64,000 nt of DNA from Streptomyces capitiformicae. Lineage in GTDB: Bacteria > Actinomycetota > Actinomycetes > Streptomycetales > Streptomycetaceae. Positions 1 to 7,694 of this stretch are shown one piece after another (position 1 is the first letter of the stretch; every line of letters starts with the position of its first letter). The stretch lies in NCBI RefSeq assembly GCF_002214185.1, contig NZ_CP022161.1, positions 3,657,767-3,721,766 on the forward strand. Reading direction: 5' to 3'. The position numbers were made by a program, and so were the translations under genes. The notes beneath the pieces were generated by a model. That model did no database searches, was not told the origin of the DNA, and saw only the letters and a program-made list of their open reading frames with translations.

Positions 1-1641
1 GCCACGCGCCGCACGATCGGCTACCTCTTCGGCAAGGGCCGGGCCAACGAGCACATCGACCCGCACCTGGTGGCCTCCTGGAACAACTTCGCCCCCGACC
101 CCGGCCGCAGCCCCCACCGCGACCCCAAGGAAGTAGAGGCCCAGCTCGCCGCGCAGCTCGACCAGCCCGTGAAGATGCTCGGCGACAAGGCACCCAAGTA
201 CACCGTGTGGCACTGCCCCGTCCGTGCCGCACCCGAAGACCCGATCCTCACCGACGCCCAGTGGGCTGACATCGCCCGCCGGATCGTGGCCGCCGCCGGC
301 ATCGCCCCCGCAGGCGACGACGAAGCCTGCCGCTGGGTGGCCGTCCGCCACGCCTACGACCACATCCACATCGCCGCCACCCTCGTACGGCAAGACGGCA
401 GGCGCCCCCAGCGCGATTACGACCAGCGCGCCGTCCAACGCGAAGCCCGAAAGATCGAAATCGACTACGGGCTGAGGCGGTTGAAGCCGGGCGACGGCAC
501 CGCCGCCAAACGCCCCACCAGCAAGGAACACTTCAAGGCCAAGCGCCTGGGCCAGGACGCCACCTCCCGCGACGTCCTGCGCCTGCGGGTCCGCCGAGCC
601 GTCGCCGCCGCAGCGGACGAGGCCGAGTTCTTCGCCCTGCTGGAGGCCACCGGCGTGAACGTGCGCCTCAAGCACGGCCCGTCCGGCGACGCACTCGGCT
701 GCAACTTCGCCCTGCCCGGCGACACCAACGACAAGGGCCAGCCGGTCTTCTACTCCGGCTCCACCCTCGCCCCCGACCTCTCCCTCCCCCAGATCCGCCG
801 GCGTCTCGCCACCACCAGCCCCGAACGGGCCACCGTCCGGCCGGGCAACCCGTGGCACCAGGCGACCAACGCCACCGAACGCATCCCCCACCACCTCACC
901 CACGGCGACGACCCGACGGGGCAGGGACAGCTGGTCGCGCTCGGGGCGGCACTGGACCTCCTGCCGGTCACCGCACCGTCGACGCTGAAGGCCGAACTCG
1001 AACAGGCCGCGGCCGTCTTCGAGCGCGCCACCCGCTCCCGCATCGCCGCCGACCTCGACAGCACCCGCGCTCTGCGTCGCAGCGTCCAGGCGATCTGGAA
1101 GGACCCCACACAGCACGGGGACGGTGCCGGGCTGGCGATGCTGCTGGACGTCGCGCTCACCGCGGTCGCCTACGCGATCCACTGGCACCGCACCCGCCAG
1201 CACGCCCAACAGGAGGCAGCAGCGGAACAAGCCCTCGTCCATCTGCAGGTCGCGTACGCGCAGGTCGCCGGCCCGGTCCTAACGGACCTCGCACGCCGCT
1301 CCCCTAGCCTGCAGACCAAGCGCCGCTACGCCCACCACCTCCAGGAGGCAGTACCGCAACACGCCGAGCGCATCCTGGCCGATCCCGCCTGGGGTGCATT
1401 CGCCACCGTGCTCGCCGAGGCAGAAGCAGCAGGACACAACGCAGCCACCGTCCTCGACCAGGCCCTCGGCCAGCGCACCCTGGACGACGCCCACAGTCCC
1501 GCCCGCGCCCTGACCTGGCGCATCCGCCGCCTCGGCGAACGCCACGCACCCAGTCCACAAGCCCAAGCAGCGAAGCTCAGCGGCACGCAGCGCCCAACCC
1601 CACCCGTCCAATCTCCGCCGCATTCGACACGACAGCGCTGA
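1..1641 (+). CDS. Relaxase/mobilization nuclease, 5' truncated by window edge
   Basis: The frame is open from the first base, so the amino end lies outside the window and 546 residues are visible. The readable part opens with GYLFGKGRANEH and carries a histidine cluster (HIHI, about residues 121-124) inside RHAYDHIHIAATL, the pattern of MobA-type HUH relaxases. Such enzymes nick and covalently hold one DNA strand at the transfer origin of a plasmid or integrative element; the catalytic tyrosine would be in the missing part. The carboxyl half is alanine- and arginine-rich and helical, without a recognised domain. The gene points to an integrative conjugative element or plasmid whose left part lies upstream. 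It converges on the flavoprotein gene only 6 bases away. Confidence 0.85.
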   Translation, partial: ATRRTIGYLFGKGRANEHIDPHLVASWNNFAPDPGRSPHRDPKEVEAQLAAQLDQPVKMLGDKAPKYTVWHCPVRAAPEDPILTDAQWADIARRIVAAAGIAPAGDDEACRWVAVRHAYDHIHIAATLVRQDGRRPQRDYDQRAVQREARKIEIDYGLRRLKPGDGTAAKRPTSKEHFKAKRLGQDATSRDVLRLRVRRAVAAAADEAEFFALLEATGVNVRLKHGPSGDALGCNFALPGDTNDKGQPVFYSGSTLAPDLSLPQIRRRLATTSPERATVRPGNPWHQATNATERIPHHLTHGDDPTGQGQLVALGAALDLLPVTAPSTLKAELEQAAAVFERATRSRIAADLDSTRALRRSVQAIWKDPTQHGDGAGLAMLLDVALTAVAYAIHWHRTRQHAQQEAAAEQALVHLQVAYAQVAGPVLTDLARRSPSLQTKRRYAHHLQEAVPQHAERILADPAWGAFATVLAEAEAAGHNAATVLDQALGQRTLDDAHSPARALTWRIRRLGERHAPSPQAQAAKLSGTQRPTPPVQSPPHSTRQR

Positions 1642-1647
1642 TCAGGC

Positions 1648-2196
1648 TTAGGCGGACAGCTTGGGGGTGAGCAATTCCACCGCTTCCTCCCAGCGGAAGC
1701 GGTCCGCCCCGCCCCCGGCCTTCGGACGATGCGGCTCGTACGAACCGATCAGCACACCCATCTCCCGCAGCCAGTCCAGACTGCGGCGATAGGCGGGGTG
1801 GGCGGCCTGCGCCGAGTTCAGATACGGCAGGACGGCGGTCGGGATGCCCATGCCGTACGCCTCGCACAGGATGCCCAGTGCCAGGGTGTCGGAGATCCCT
1901 GCCGCCCACTTGTTGACCGTGTTGAAGGTGGCCGGCGCGACCGCGATGGCATCGGCGGGCGGCAGTGGGCGGGCCTCGCCGGGCGTTCGCCAGGCGGAGC
2001 GGATGGGGTAGCCGGTCTGCGCCTCGATCGCCTCGGTGTCGAGAAAGCCCAGTGCCTGCGGCGTGGCGACGACGCCGACGTCCCAGTGCTGCCCCTGCGC
2101 AGCGGTGATCAGTTTGCCGACGTCGTCGGCGATGCCGCAGGCGCAGACGACGACGTACAGGAAGGGCTTCTTCTCCGGGTCGGTCGGCTCACTCAC
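1648..2196 (-). CDS. Flavoprotein-family protein (FMN-dependent decarboxylase-like fold)
   Basis: A 182-residue protein. I chose the GTG at 2196 because it overlaps the stop of the upstream regulator gene (GTGA), giving translational coupling; the longer open frame upstream is low-complexity Arg/Pro sequence. The opening FLYVVVCACGIADDVGKL and the segment APATFNTVNKWAAGISD match the flavoprotein fold of the Dfp/UbiX superfamily, in which an FMN sits between a glycine loop and the PATxNT stretch. The substrate is unknown. Streptomyces often carry this gene directly after an XRE regulator of the type seen here, so a regulatory or redox role with that partner is plausible but is inference. Confidence 0.75.
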   Translation of the reverse strand: MSEPTDPEKKPFLYVVVCACGIADDVGKLITAAQGQHWDVGVVATPQALGFLDTEAIEAQTGYPIRSAWRTPGEARPLPPADAIAVAPATFNTVNKWAAGISDTLALGILCEAYGMGIPTAVLPYLNSAQAAHPAYRRSLDWLREMGVLIGSYEPHRPKAGGGADRFRWEEAVELLTPKLSA

Positions 2197-3467
2197 GCAG
2201 GGACTCCCAGTTGGCGGCTGAAGTGGTGCAGTTCCGGCAGAGTACGGCGGCGGTCGCGGGCGGCCATGTCGGCGACCAGGTCGCGGACGGCGGGTCGGCG
2301 GACGTCCTGGGCGGCGCAGGTCTCGGCGATGCGCAGGGCTTGGTAGCCGTCGGAGAGGCGGCCCTGCTGGCTGTAGGCGCGGGCTGTCTCCACCCACAGG
2401 GCCGCCCGCCGCTCGGGGACCGGGATGTGCCGACGCATGAGCGGGCGGGCGGCCTGGAGTGCGAGGCCGGAGTCGCCGAAGGCCACCAGGGCGCTGAGCT
2501 CGTGCAGGGCGACGTTGGTCGGGCTGAAGTTGGCCCAGGCATCGGGCTGGTCGAGAGATACGTACCGGGCCACCTCTTTGGCCTCGGCGAGGAATTCCTC
2601 AGTGGCCGCGCGATCGCCACCGCCGCTGGCTGCGGTCACACCGCGGAGCAGCAACAGCCCAACGGCTGCGAGATGCTTCGGAGAGCGGCGGTCGTACGAG
2701 CCGGTGAGCTGATCGGCCGTGTGGCGAACGAGGGTGACGGCCTGGGCGGTGTGCTTCTCGCGGGCCAGGACGTGGGCCTCTACGCGGACGCTGGAGGCCA
2801 ACACTATGGGGTCGCCTGAGCGTTCGGCCTCGGCCATCGCACGGCCGACCGCGAGCCAGGCGTTGCCCTGGTCGTGCTGCTTGAGTAGCAGGCTGGTGGA
2901 AGTCTGGTACGTCGTGGCCAGCAGCGCGGACAGCACATCGCTGTCCGTCGTGCTGCTGGATGCCAGTCTGAGGTCGGCGATCAGGCCGGGCAGGGTGCGC
3001 TCCAGCTCTGTGTAGTCGCAGGTGTAGAAGAGCTTGCGGGCAGTCCCGACCCGCTCTCGGAGCGCGATCGTGTCCAAGGGGGCGTCGGTACCTGCCGCGC
3101 TCAGTCCCGGGAGGAGGGCCTGGACGAGATCGTCGTGGGCGGCGGCCGAGGCGGCAGGGGGCGCGAGCGCGGCGATGCTCGCGGCGAGGAAGGTACGGCG
3201 GTGCATGTCGTCTGCTTCGGGATCGGTGGCGGAGGCGTCGGGAACAGCAGTGGCAAGACCCAACTGTTGGGCAGGGATCTTGAGTTCCTGCGCGACGGCA
3301 CGCAGGACACGGATGTCCTCCGTGCCACGGCCGCCCTCCAGACGACTCACCTTGGACTGGTGGTAGCCGAGCGCGGCGGCGACGTCCTTCTGCGAGCGCC
3401 GCTGTAACACTCGTGCCTGACGGATCACTTCGCCGATCCGTCTCGCTTCCCTGTGTGCTTCGGCCAT
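2193..3467 (-). CDS. XRE-family helix-turn-helix regulator with TPR-like C-terminal region
   Basis: A 424-residue protein with an amino-terminal Cro/C1-type helix-turn-helix (about residues 10-65: IGEVIRQARVLQRRSQKDVAA, then GYHQSKVSRLEGG), followed by a short twin-arginine-like stretch (MHRRTFLAA) and a long alpha-helical region of the TPR type. This architecture is common in Streptomyces, where these proteins act as DNA-binding switches. ATG at 3467 fits the HTH start; in-frame codons upstream add unconserved sequence. It is coupled to the flavoprotein gene downstream and divergent from the ATP-binding protein gene. A 15-base palindrome in the shared intergenic region is a candidate operator. 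Confidence 0.8.
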   Translation of the reverse strand: MAEAHREARRIGEVIRQARVLQRRSQKDVAAALGYHQSKVSRLEGGRGTEDIRVLRAVAQELKIPAQQLGLATAVPDASATDPEADDMHRRTFLAASIAALAPPAASAAAHDDLVQALLPGLSAAGTDAPLDTIALRERVGTARKLFYTCDYTELERTLPGLIADLRLASSSTTDSDVLSALLATTYQTSTSLLLKQHDQGNAWLAVGRAMAEAERSGDPIVLASSVRVEAHVLAREKHTAQAVTLVRHTADQLTGSYDRRSPKHLAAVGLLLLRGVTAASGGGDRAATEEFLAEAKEVARYVSLDQPDAWANFSPTNVALHELSALVAFGDSGLALQAARPLMRRHIPVPERRAALWVETARAYSQQGRLSDGYQALRIAETCAAQDVRRPAVRDLVADMAARDRRRTLPELHHFSRQLGVPA

Positions 3468-3539
3468 CTGCCACGGCCCCTTCTGCCGTCGCCGATCCTG
3501 CCTGCTCAACCGAGCGTAGGTCAGCCGTACTTCGCCGTG

Positions 3540-3554
3540 ATGCAGCTCCTGCAT
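3540..3554. promoter_or_regulatory. Candidate operator palindrome between divergent regulators
   Basis: The 15-base perfect inverted repeat ATGCAGCTCCTGCAT lies about 73 bases upstream of the XRE regulator start and 89 bases upstream of the ATP-binding protein gene. A further ATGCA half-site follows at about 3559. The size and symmetry fit a dimeric XRE repressor. Binding is inferred from position only. Confidence 0.4.
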
Positions 3555-3642
3555 AACCGATGCACCGCCGGCACCTGGACTAACCACCCACTGCTACGAG
3601 CTGGTTGCGTGAAGTGGCCGCACCAACGTCGGGAGGCCGCTC

Positions 3643-4080
3643 ATGGCAGCGCACCAGCTCACCCTGTCCGTACCTGCTACCCCCACCGCGGTCGCCTCCG
3701 TCCGGCACCAGGCCGTGGAGGCGATACAGGGCTGGGAGGTGGATCTGGACGACGAGGTGGTGCACACGGCCGAGCTGGTGATCAGCGAGCTGGTCACCAA
3801 CGCCGTCCGGTACGCCGGCAGAGGTCAGGTCTCGCTGGAAGTGCAGCTGCTCGCAGCCGTCCTGCGCGTTGAGGTGCGCGACTCCAGTCCGGTGCTGCCT
3901 CGGCCCGGCCTCCCGGACGAGCACGGCGAGAACGGTCGCGGCCTGTTCCTCGTCGCCGCTCTTGCCGACCGGTACGCCGCCGAACTGACGCCGACGGGCA
4001 AGCGGTGCTGGGCCGAGATCGCCCTGCCCGTCCGCCCGGCGACGAAGACGACCGTTTCCCTTCCCCTACAAAGGAGTTGA
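3643..4080 (+). CDS. ATP-binding protein, anti-sigma factor RsbW-like (HATPase_c)
   Basis: A 145-residue single-domain GHKL-type ATPase. The N box (ELVISELVTNAVRYA, about residues 45-60) and the G box (NGRGLFLVAALAD) are intact, so ATP binding is likely. The family includes RsbW/SpoIIAB-type anti-sigma kinases, and Streptomyces has many such stand-alone copies with unknown partners. It is the first gene of the rightward cluster; its last codons contain the ribosome-binding site (AAAGGAG) of the MurA-like gene, which starts 3 bases after its stop. It probably takes part in control of this cluster or of the element, but no partner can be named from sequence. Confidence 0.8.
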   Translation: MAAHQLTLSVPATPTAVASVRHQAVEAIQGWEVDLDDEVVHTAELVISELVTNAVRYAGRGQVSLEVQLLAAVLRVEVRDSSPVLPRPGLPDEHGENGRGLFLVAALADRYAAELTPTGKRCWAEIALPVRPATKTTVSLPLQRS

Positions 4081-4082
4081 CC

Positions 4083-5399
4083 GTGCCCACCAGCACCTCT
4101 ACTCGGGCCGCCGAGGTGATCGCCGTACGCCCCGGCCCGCCACTCACCGGCACCGTCACCGTGGATGGCTCGAAGAACGCCGCTCTGCCGCTGCTGGCCG
4201 CGGCAGGGGCTCTTGGCCGCCCTGTGCGGCTGGGCAACATCCCTGCGAACACGGACGTCAAGATCTTGCTGGCCCTGTTGGAGCAGGCGGGCTGGCACGT
4301 TGCCCGTCCCGTCGGCGAGCAGACAACCGCAGTACTCATGCCGACCGAGAGCCGACACACGCATCCCGAGCTGCCGCAGGCCGCCCACATCCGCGCCTCG
4401 TACTACCTGGTCCCCGCCCTGCTCGCCCGGCACGGCGAGGCCCGACTTCCCTGGCCGGGTGGCTGCCGGATCGGCGCTCGCGGCATGGATCTGCACTTCA
4501 AGGTGTACGAGGCGTTCGGCGACCGGAGCGCACAGGACGACCCCGGCTACCGCATCGAGGCCGTCACACCCCGCACCGGCACCGTGTCCCTGGTGCTGCC
4601 GTTCCGCTCCCGTGGGGCGACCGTGGCCGCAGTGCTGCGCGCCGTGACAACCGGTCGCCCCCTGCAGCTGGGCGAACCCAACCTCTCACCAGAAGTCCTG
4701 TCCGTGCTCGACGCCCTCCGCTCGGTGGGCTGGGAGACCCAGATCAGCGCGCACCTCCTCACGCTCTCCCCGCCCTCTGTCGGCCAGAAGGACGCCGTCG
4801 TCTGGCAGGTGCCCGGCGACAAGATCGAGGCCGGCACACTGGCCTGCGCAATCGCCGCGACCAGAGGTACCGCTCGTGTCAACGGCGTGCACGGCAAGGA
4901 CGTAACCCCACTCGTAACTGCCCTCCGCCGCCTCGGAATCCCGGCCAGCGCAGAGGACAACGCCCTCCGCGTCCACGCCCAGGACACACGGCCGACGAGC
5001 CGCCCCCTGCGAGCTATCGCCACCCTCAGCCCCGGCGGACTGGACGCTGACTTCGAACCGCCCCTGATGGCACTCGCCCTCGGCCTGCCCGGCACGCATC
5101 TGTTCGCCGACGCGATCAATCCCGGCCGCCACGGCAACCTGCTGCCCCAACTGGCCCGCCTGGGGGCCGAGATCGAGGAGATCGCCCCCACTGAGTGCCG
5201 CCTGACCGGGCCTCAGCAACTGACCGGAGCGGGCGTGGAGGCAACCGACATCCGCACCGGCTCCGCCCTCATGGTCGCCGGCCTCACCGCGCGAGGCGTC
5301 ACCACCGTCGGCGGCCTCGACCAACTCCGCCGCGGCCACGCCGATCTGCCCGGCAAGCTTCGCGCTCTTGGCGCCGACGTCTGCGAGGTCACCCCATGA
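4083..5399 (+). CDS. UDP-GlcNAc 1-carboxyvinyltransferase-like (MurA/EPSP synthase family)
   Basis: A 438-residue enolpyruvyl transferase of the MurA family. The GTG at 4083 is preceded by AAAGGAG. DGSKNAALPLL (residues 28-38) supplies the Lys-Asn pair that binds phosphoenolpyruvate. GGCRIGARGMDLH keeps the catalytic loop cysteine (Cys128), equivalent to Cys115 of E. coli MurA. The length is normal, so the enzyme should be active in transferring enolpyruvate from PEP to a nucleotide-linked hydroxyl. It is unlikely to be the housekeeping MurA because it sits in an accessory operon with a phosphoesterase, two dCTP-deaminase-like proteins and a glycosyltransferase. MurA-like NikO acts on UMP in nikkomycin-type pathways, so a nucleoside substrate is possible. 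The next gene overlaps it by ATGA. Confidence 0.85.
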   Translation: MPTSTSTRAAEVIAVRPGPPLTGTVTVDGSKNAALPLLAAAGALGRPVRLGNIPANTDVKILLALLEQAGWHVARPVGEQTTAVLMPTESRHTHPELPQAAHIRASYYLVPALLARHGEARLPWPGGCRIGARGMDLHFKVYEAFGDRSAQDDPGYRIEAVTPRTGTVSLVLPFRSRGATVAAVLRAVTTGRPLQLGEPNLSPEVLSVLDALRSVGWETQISAHLLTLSPPSVGQKDAVVWQVPGDKIEAGTLACAIAATRGTARVNGVHGKDVTPLVTALRRLGIPASAEDNALRVHAQDTRPTSRPLRAIATLSPGGLDADFEPPLMALALGLPGTHLFADAINPGRHGNLLPQLARLGAEIEEIAPTECRLTGPQQLTGAGVEATDIRTGSALMVAGLTARGVTTVGGLDQLRRGHADLPGKLRALGADVCEVTP

Positions 5400-6625
5400 C
5401 CGCCGCCCGCGCCTTGCGACAGATCGTGGCCACCACCGACGTCCACTCCGCCCTCGACAACGCCGCCCCGTTCCTGGCCCACCTCCACGCTCTCCGTCCG
5501 ACCTCGCTCATCGTGGACTGCGGCGACTTCTTCGAAGGCTCCGGCTACTACCGCCTCGCCCACGGCGCCATCGAGCGCAAGATCCTGCTCAAGCTGTACG
5601 ACATCCTGGCGCCCGGCAACCACGGCTGGCCGCACCATTTCGAACCGGATCTCCACCGGCTCACCGTCTGCGCCAACGCCGTTCACGCCGACACCGGCGA
5701 CGCGCTCTTCCGCCGCATGCGGATCGTCGAGATCGACGGCCGACGCGTGGGCATCACGGCGGTGATCGGTCAGCAGGCTTTCCACTCGATTCCCGTCGGC
5801 GAGCGCGCCGAACACCGCGTCATCAATCCAGTCCAGGCGCTGCGCGAGCTGTTGCTCGCCCACCACCACGAGGTGGATAGCTGGATCCTGCTCAGCCACT
5901 CCGGATTCGACGAAGACCTCAAACTGGCAGCTGATTGCCCCTTCCTTGATGTGATCTTCGCCGGGCACTGCCACACCGAGCAGTACGGCCCGGCGCGCGT
6001 GGGCGACACGCTCATCGTCAAAGGACAGGAACTCGCCGACGGGTACGCGGTCGCCGCACCGGTCGGGCCGGGCTGGGGTGCCGGCTCCACGAGCTTCCCG
6101 GACCGGACGCCAGCTGCTCTCGCCGCCGAGCTGTCGGAGGCGATCGAGGAGATCGGCCGGGCCAGGAAGGAGTTGGCGGTGGCTATCGGGCCGATCGCCC
6201 GGACGTATCAACACCAGACACTCGATCGCCGCGGCCTGCTCGTCGACCTGGCCGCCCGCCTGAGGAGCGGGCTCGGTGCCGACGCGATCATCCTCAACGA
6301 CACCGCGCTGCGGACCGTCCCACTCGGCGACATCCTCACGCTGGGCGATCTGCTGGCCATCGAGCCCTTCGACAACCAGCTCGTCCACGCCCGCGTCCCA
6401 GTGGACTTCTGGCAGGACCTGCCCGGCCTGTTGGCCTTCCTCACAGAACAGGCCGGTCCTCTCGTCGTGTTGCCGGACCCCTTGCCGGACGGCGTCACCA
6501 CGGTGCTGACCACCGACTACCTCGCGGACAACTACCTCGCGGGCCGCTCCCACGCCGCAGGACTACTCCTCAGCCAGGCCCTCAAACACGTCCTCACCAC
6601 GCCCGCTCAAGGAGGCACACGGTGA
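5396..6625 (+). CDS. Metallophosphoesterase, 5'-nucleotidase-like
   Basis: A 409-residue calcineurin-like phosphoesterase. ATG at 5396 overlaps the previous stop (ATGA). Metal-binding motifs appear in order: TDVHSALD near residue 15, GDFFEG near 44, GNHGW near 75, LSHSG near 170 and GHCHTE near 192. A carboxyl-terminal part (about 270-400) contains GADAIILNDTALR and ends the way 5'-nucleotidase/UshA-type proteins do. There is no signal peptide, so it acts in the cytoplasm, unlike UshA. A likely role is removal of phosphate from a nucleotide made by the neighbouring enzymes; the substrate is inference. Glu replaces the usual second-motif Asp (GDFFEG). Confidence 0.8.
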   Translation: MTAARALRQIVATTDVHSALDNAAPFLAHLHALRPTSLIVDCGDFFEGSGYYRLAHGAIERKILLKLYDILAPGNHGWPHHFEPDLHRLTVCANAVHADTGDALFRRMRIVEIDGRRVGITAVIGQQAFHSIPVGERAEHRVINPVQALRELLLAHHHEVDSWILLSHSGFDEDLKLAADCPFLDVIFAGHCHTEQYGPARVGDTLIVKGQELADGYAVAAPVGPGWGAGSTSFPDRTPAALAAELSEAIEEIGRARKELAVAIGPIARTYQHQTLDRRGLLVDLAARLRSGLGADAIILNDTALRTVPLGDILTLGDLLAIEPFDNQLVHARVPVDFWQDLPGLLAFLTEQAGPLVVLPDPLPDGVTTVLTTDYLADNYLAGRSHAAGLLLSQALKHVLTTPAQGGTR

Positions 6626-7161
6626 TCCTCACCGGCCCCGAGATCACCGCCGCCGCCCAGGACGGCCGCCTACGGATCACGCCCTTCGCCCCCGACCAGG
6701 TCAACCCCAACAGCTACAACGTCAGGCTCGGCCCCACCCTGCTCGCCTACGCCGAAGGCGTCCTGGACGCCCACCAACCAAACCCGACCACCGAGTTCGC
6801 GATCGGACCGGACGGATACGTGCTCCAACCCGGCGAGCTCTACCTGGGCCACACCCTCGAAGAGGTCGGCTCCGACGTGTTCGTCCCGCTGCTGTTCGGC
6901 CGGTCCTCCGTCGGCCGGCTCGGGCTGTTCGTCGAGATCACCGCCCCGATCGGGGACATCGGCTTCCACGGCCAGTGGACCCTGATGCTCACGCCGATCC
7001 GCCCCCTGCGCGTCTACGCGGGCATGCGGATCGGACAGATCATGTTCTTCGCCTCCGCCGGCCCCATCTCGCCATACGAAGGCAAGTACCAGGCAGCTAC
7101 CGGCCCGCAGCCCTCCGCCTACTGGCGCGACGTGACCAAGCTCCGGGCGGTGGCCTCGTGA
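6622..7161 (+). CDS. dCTP deaminase-like protein 1, catalytic Glu replaced by Met
   Basis: A 179-residue member of the dCTP deaminase/dUTPase superfamily; GTG at 6622 overlaps the previous stop (GTGA), with AAGGAGG just upstream. The phosphate-binding motif GRSSVGRLGL (residues 93-102) matches E. coli Dcd GRSSLARLGL, including the Ser and Arg corresponding to Ser111 and Arg115. The stretch aligned with Dcd VLEF, which carries the general base Glu138, reads WTLML here, so Met122 sits at that position. The carboxyl GKYQAATG resembles the Dcd AKYRNQQG tail. The protein should still bind a nucleotide but is unlikely to deaminate it alone. The adjoining paralogue has the opposite pattern. Confidence 0.85.
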   Translation: MILTGPEITAAAQDGRLRITPFAPDQVNPNSYNVRLGPTLLAYAEGVLDAHQPNPTTEFAIGPDGYVLQPGELYLGHTLEEVGSDVFVPLLFGRSSVGRLGLFVEITAPIGDIGFHGQWTLMLTPIRPLRVYAGMRIGQIMFFASAGPISPYEGKYQAATGPQPSAYWRDVTKLRAVAS

Positions 7162-7694
7162 TCCTCACCGGACCCGCGATCGCCGCCGCCCAAACCGCAG
7201 GCGAGATCGTGATCGACCCGTACGATCCGGCCCGCCTCTCCCCCAACGCCTACGACTGGCGCCTCGGCGACACCCTGCGCATCTGCGACACCGATCTGGA
7301 CGCGGCCTCTCCAACGCCGTACGCCGAGACCGCCATCCCGGACTCCGGATATGTCCTGCACCCCGGCGTGCTCTACCTCGGCATCACCCACGAGAGGACC
7401 GGATCGGAGGCGTACGCCCAGTTCCTCAACGGCAATCGCACCACCGGCGCGCTCGGCATCTGGGTCCACGTCTCCGCGCCCCTCGGCCACCAAGGCCACG
7501 CCATCCACTGGACCCTGGAGATCCGCGCCGCCAGACCCGTCCGCGTCTATCCCCGGATGACCTTCGGCAAGCTCGTCTTCCTCCGCTGCCTCGGAACCCC
7601 CGCCAGCTACCAACAGCACGGCCTCAAGTACGCGGCGACCGCAGGCATCGACATCTCGCGGCTCTATGAAGAGCTCGCCGGAGGTGCCACATGA
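7158..7694 (+). CDS. dCTP deaminase-like protein 2, Glu kept but GRSS motif degenerate
   Basis: A 178-residue paralogue of the preceding protein; GTG at 7158 overlaps its stop (GTGA). Both start MILTGP. Here the catalytic-region stretch is WTLEI, so Glu121 is at the position of Dcd Glu138, but the nucleotide-binding motif reads GNRTTGALGI (residues 92-101), with Thr for both Ser and Ala for the Arg. Family members are trimers with active sites built between subunits, so this pair may form a mixed trimer. The product could be a dUMP or uridine-type nucleotide, or a purely regulatory sensor. The following glycosyltransferase gene overlaps by ATGA. Confidence 0.8.
   Translation: MILTGPAIAAAQTAGEIVIDPYDPARLSPNAYDWRLGDTLRICDTDLDAASPTPYAETAIPDSGYVLHPGVLYLGITHERTGSEAYAQFLNGNRTTGALGIWVHVSAPLGHQGHAIHWTLEIRAARPVRVYPRMTFGKLVFLRCLGTPASYQQHGLKYAATAGIDISRLYEELAGGAT

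Noticed and set aside
4083..5399. Housekeeping murA.
   Set aside because: The context is accessory and coupled to nucleotide-related genes; the enzyme motifs alone cannot tell the two apart, so I gave no gene symbol.
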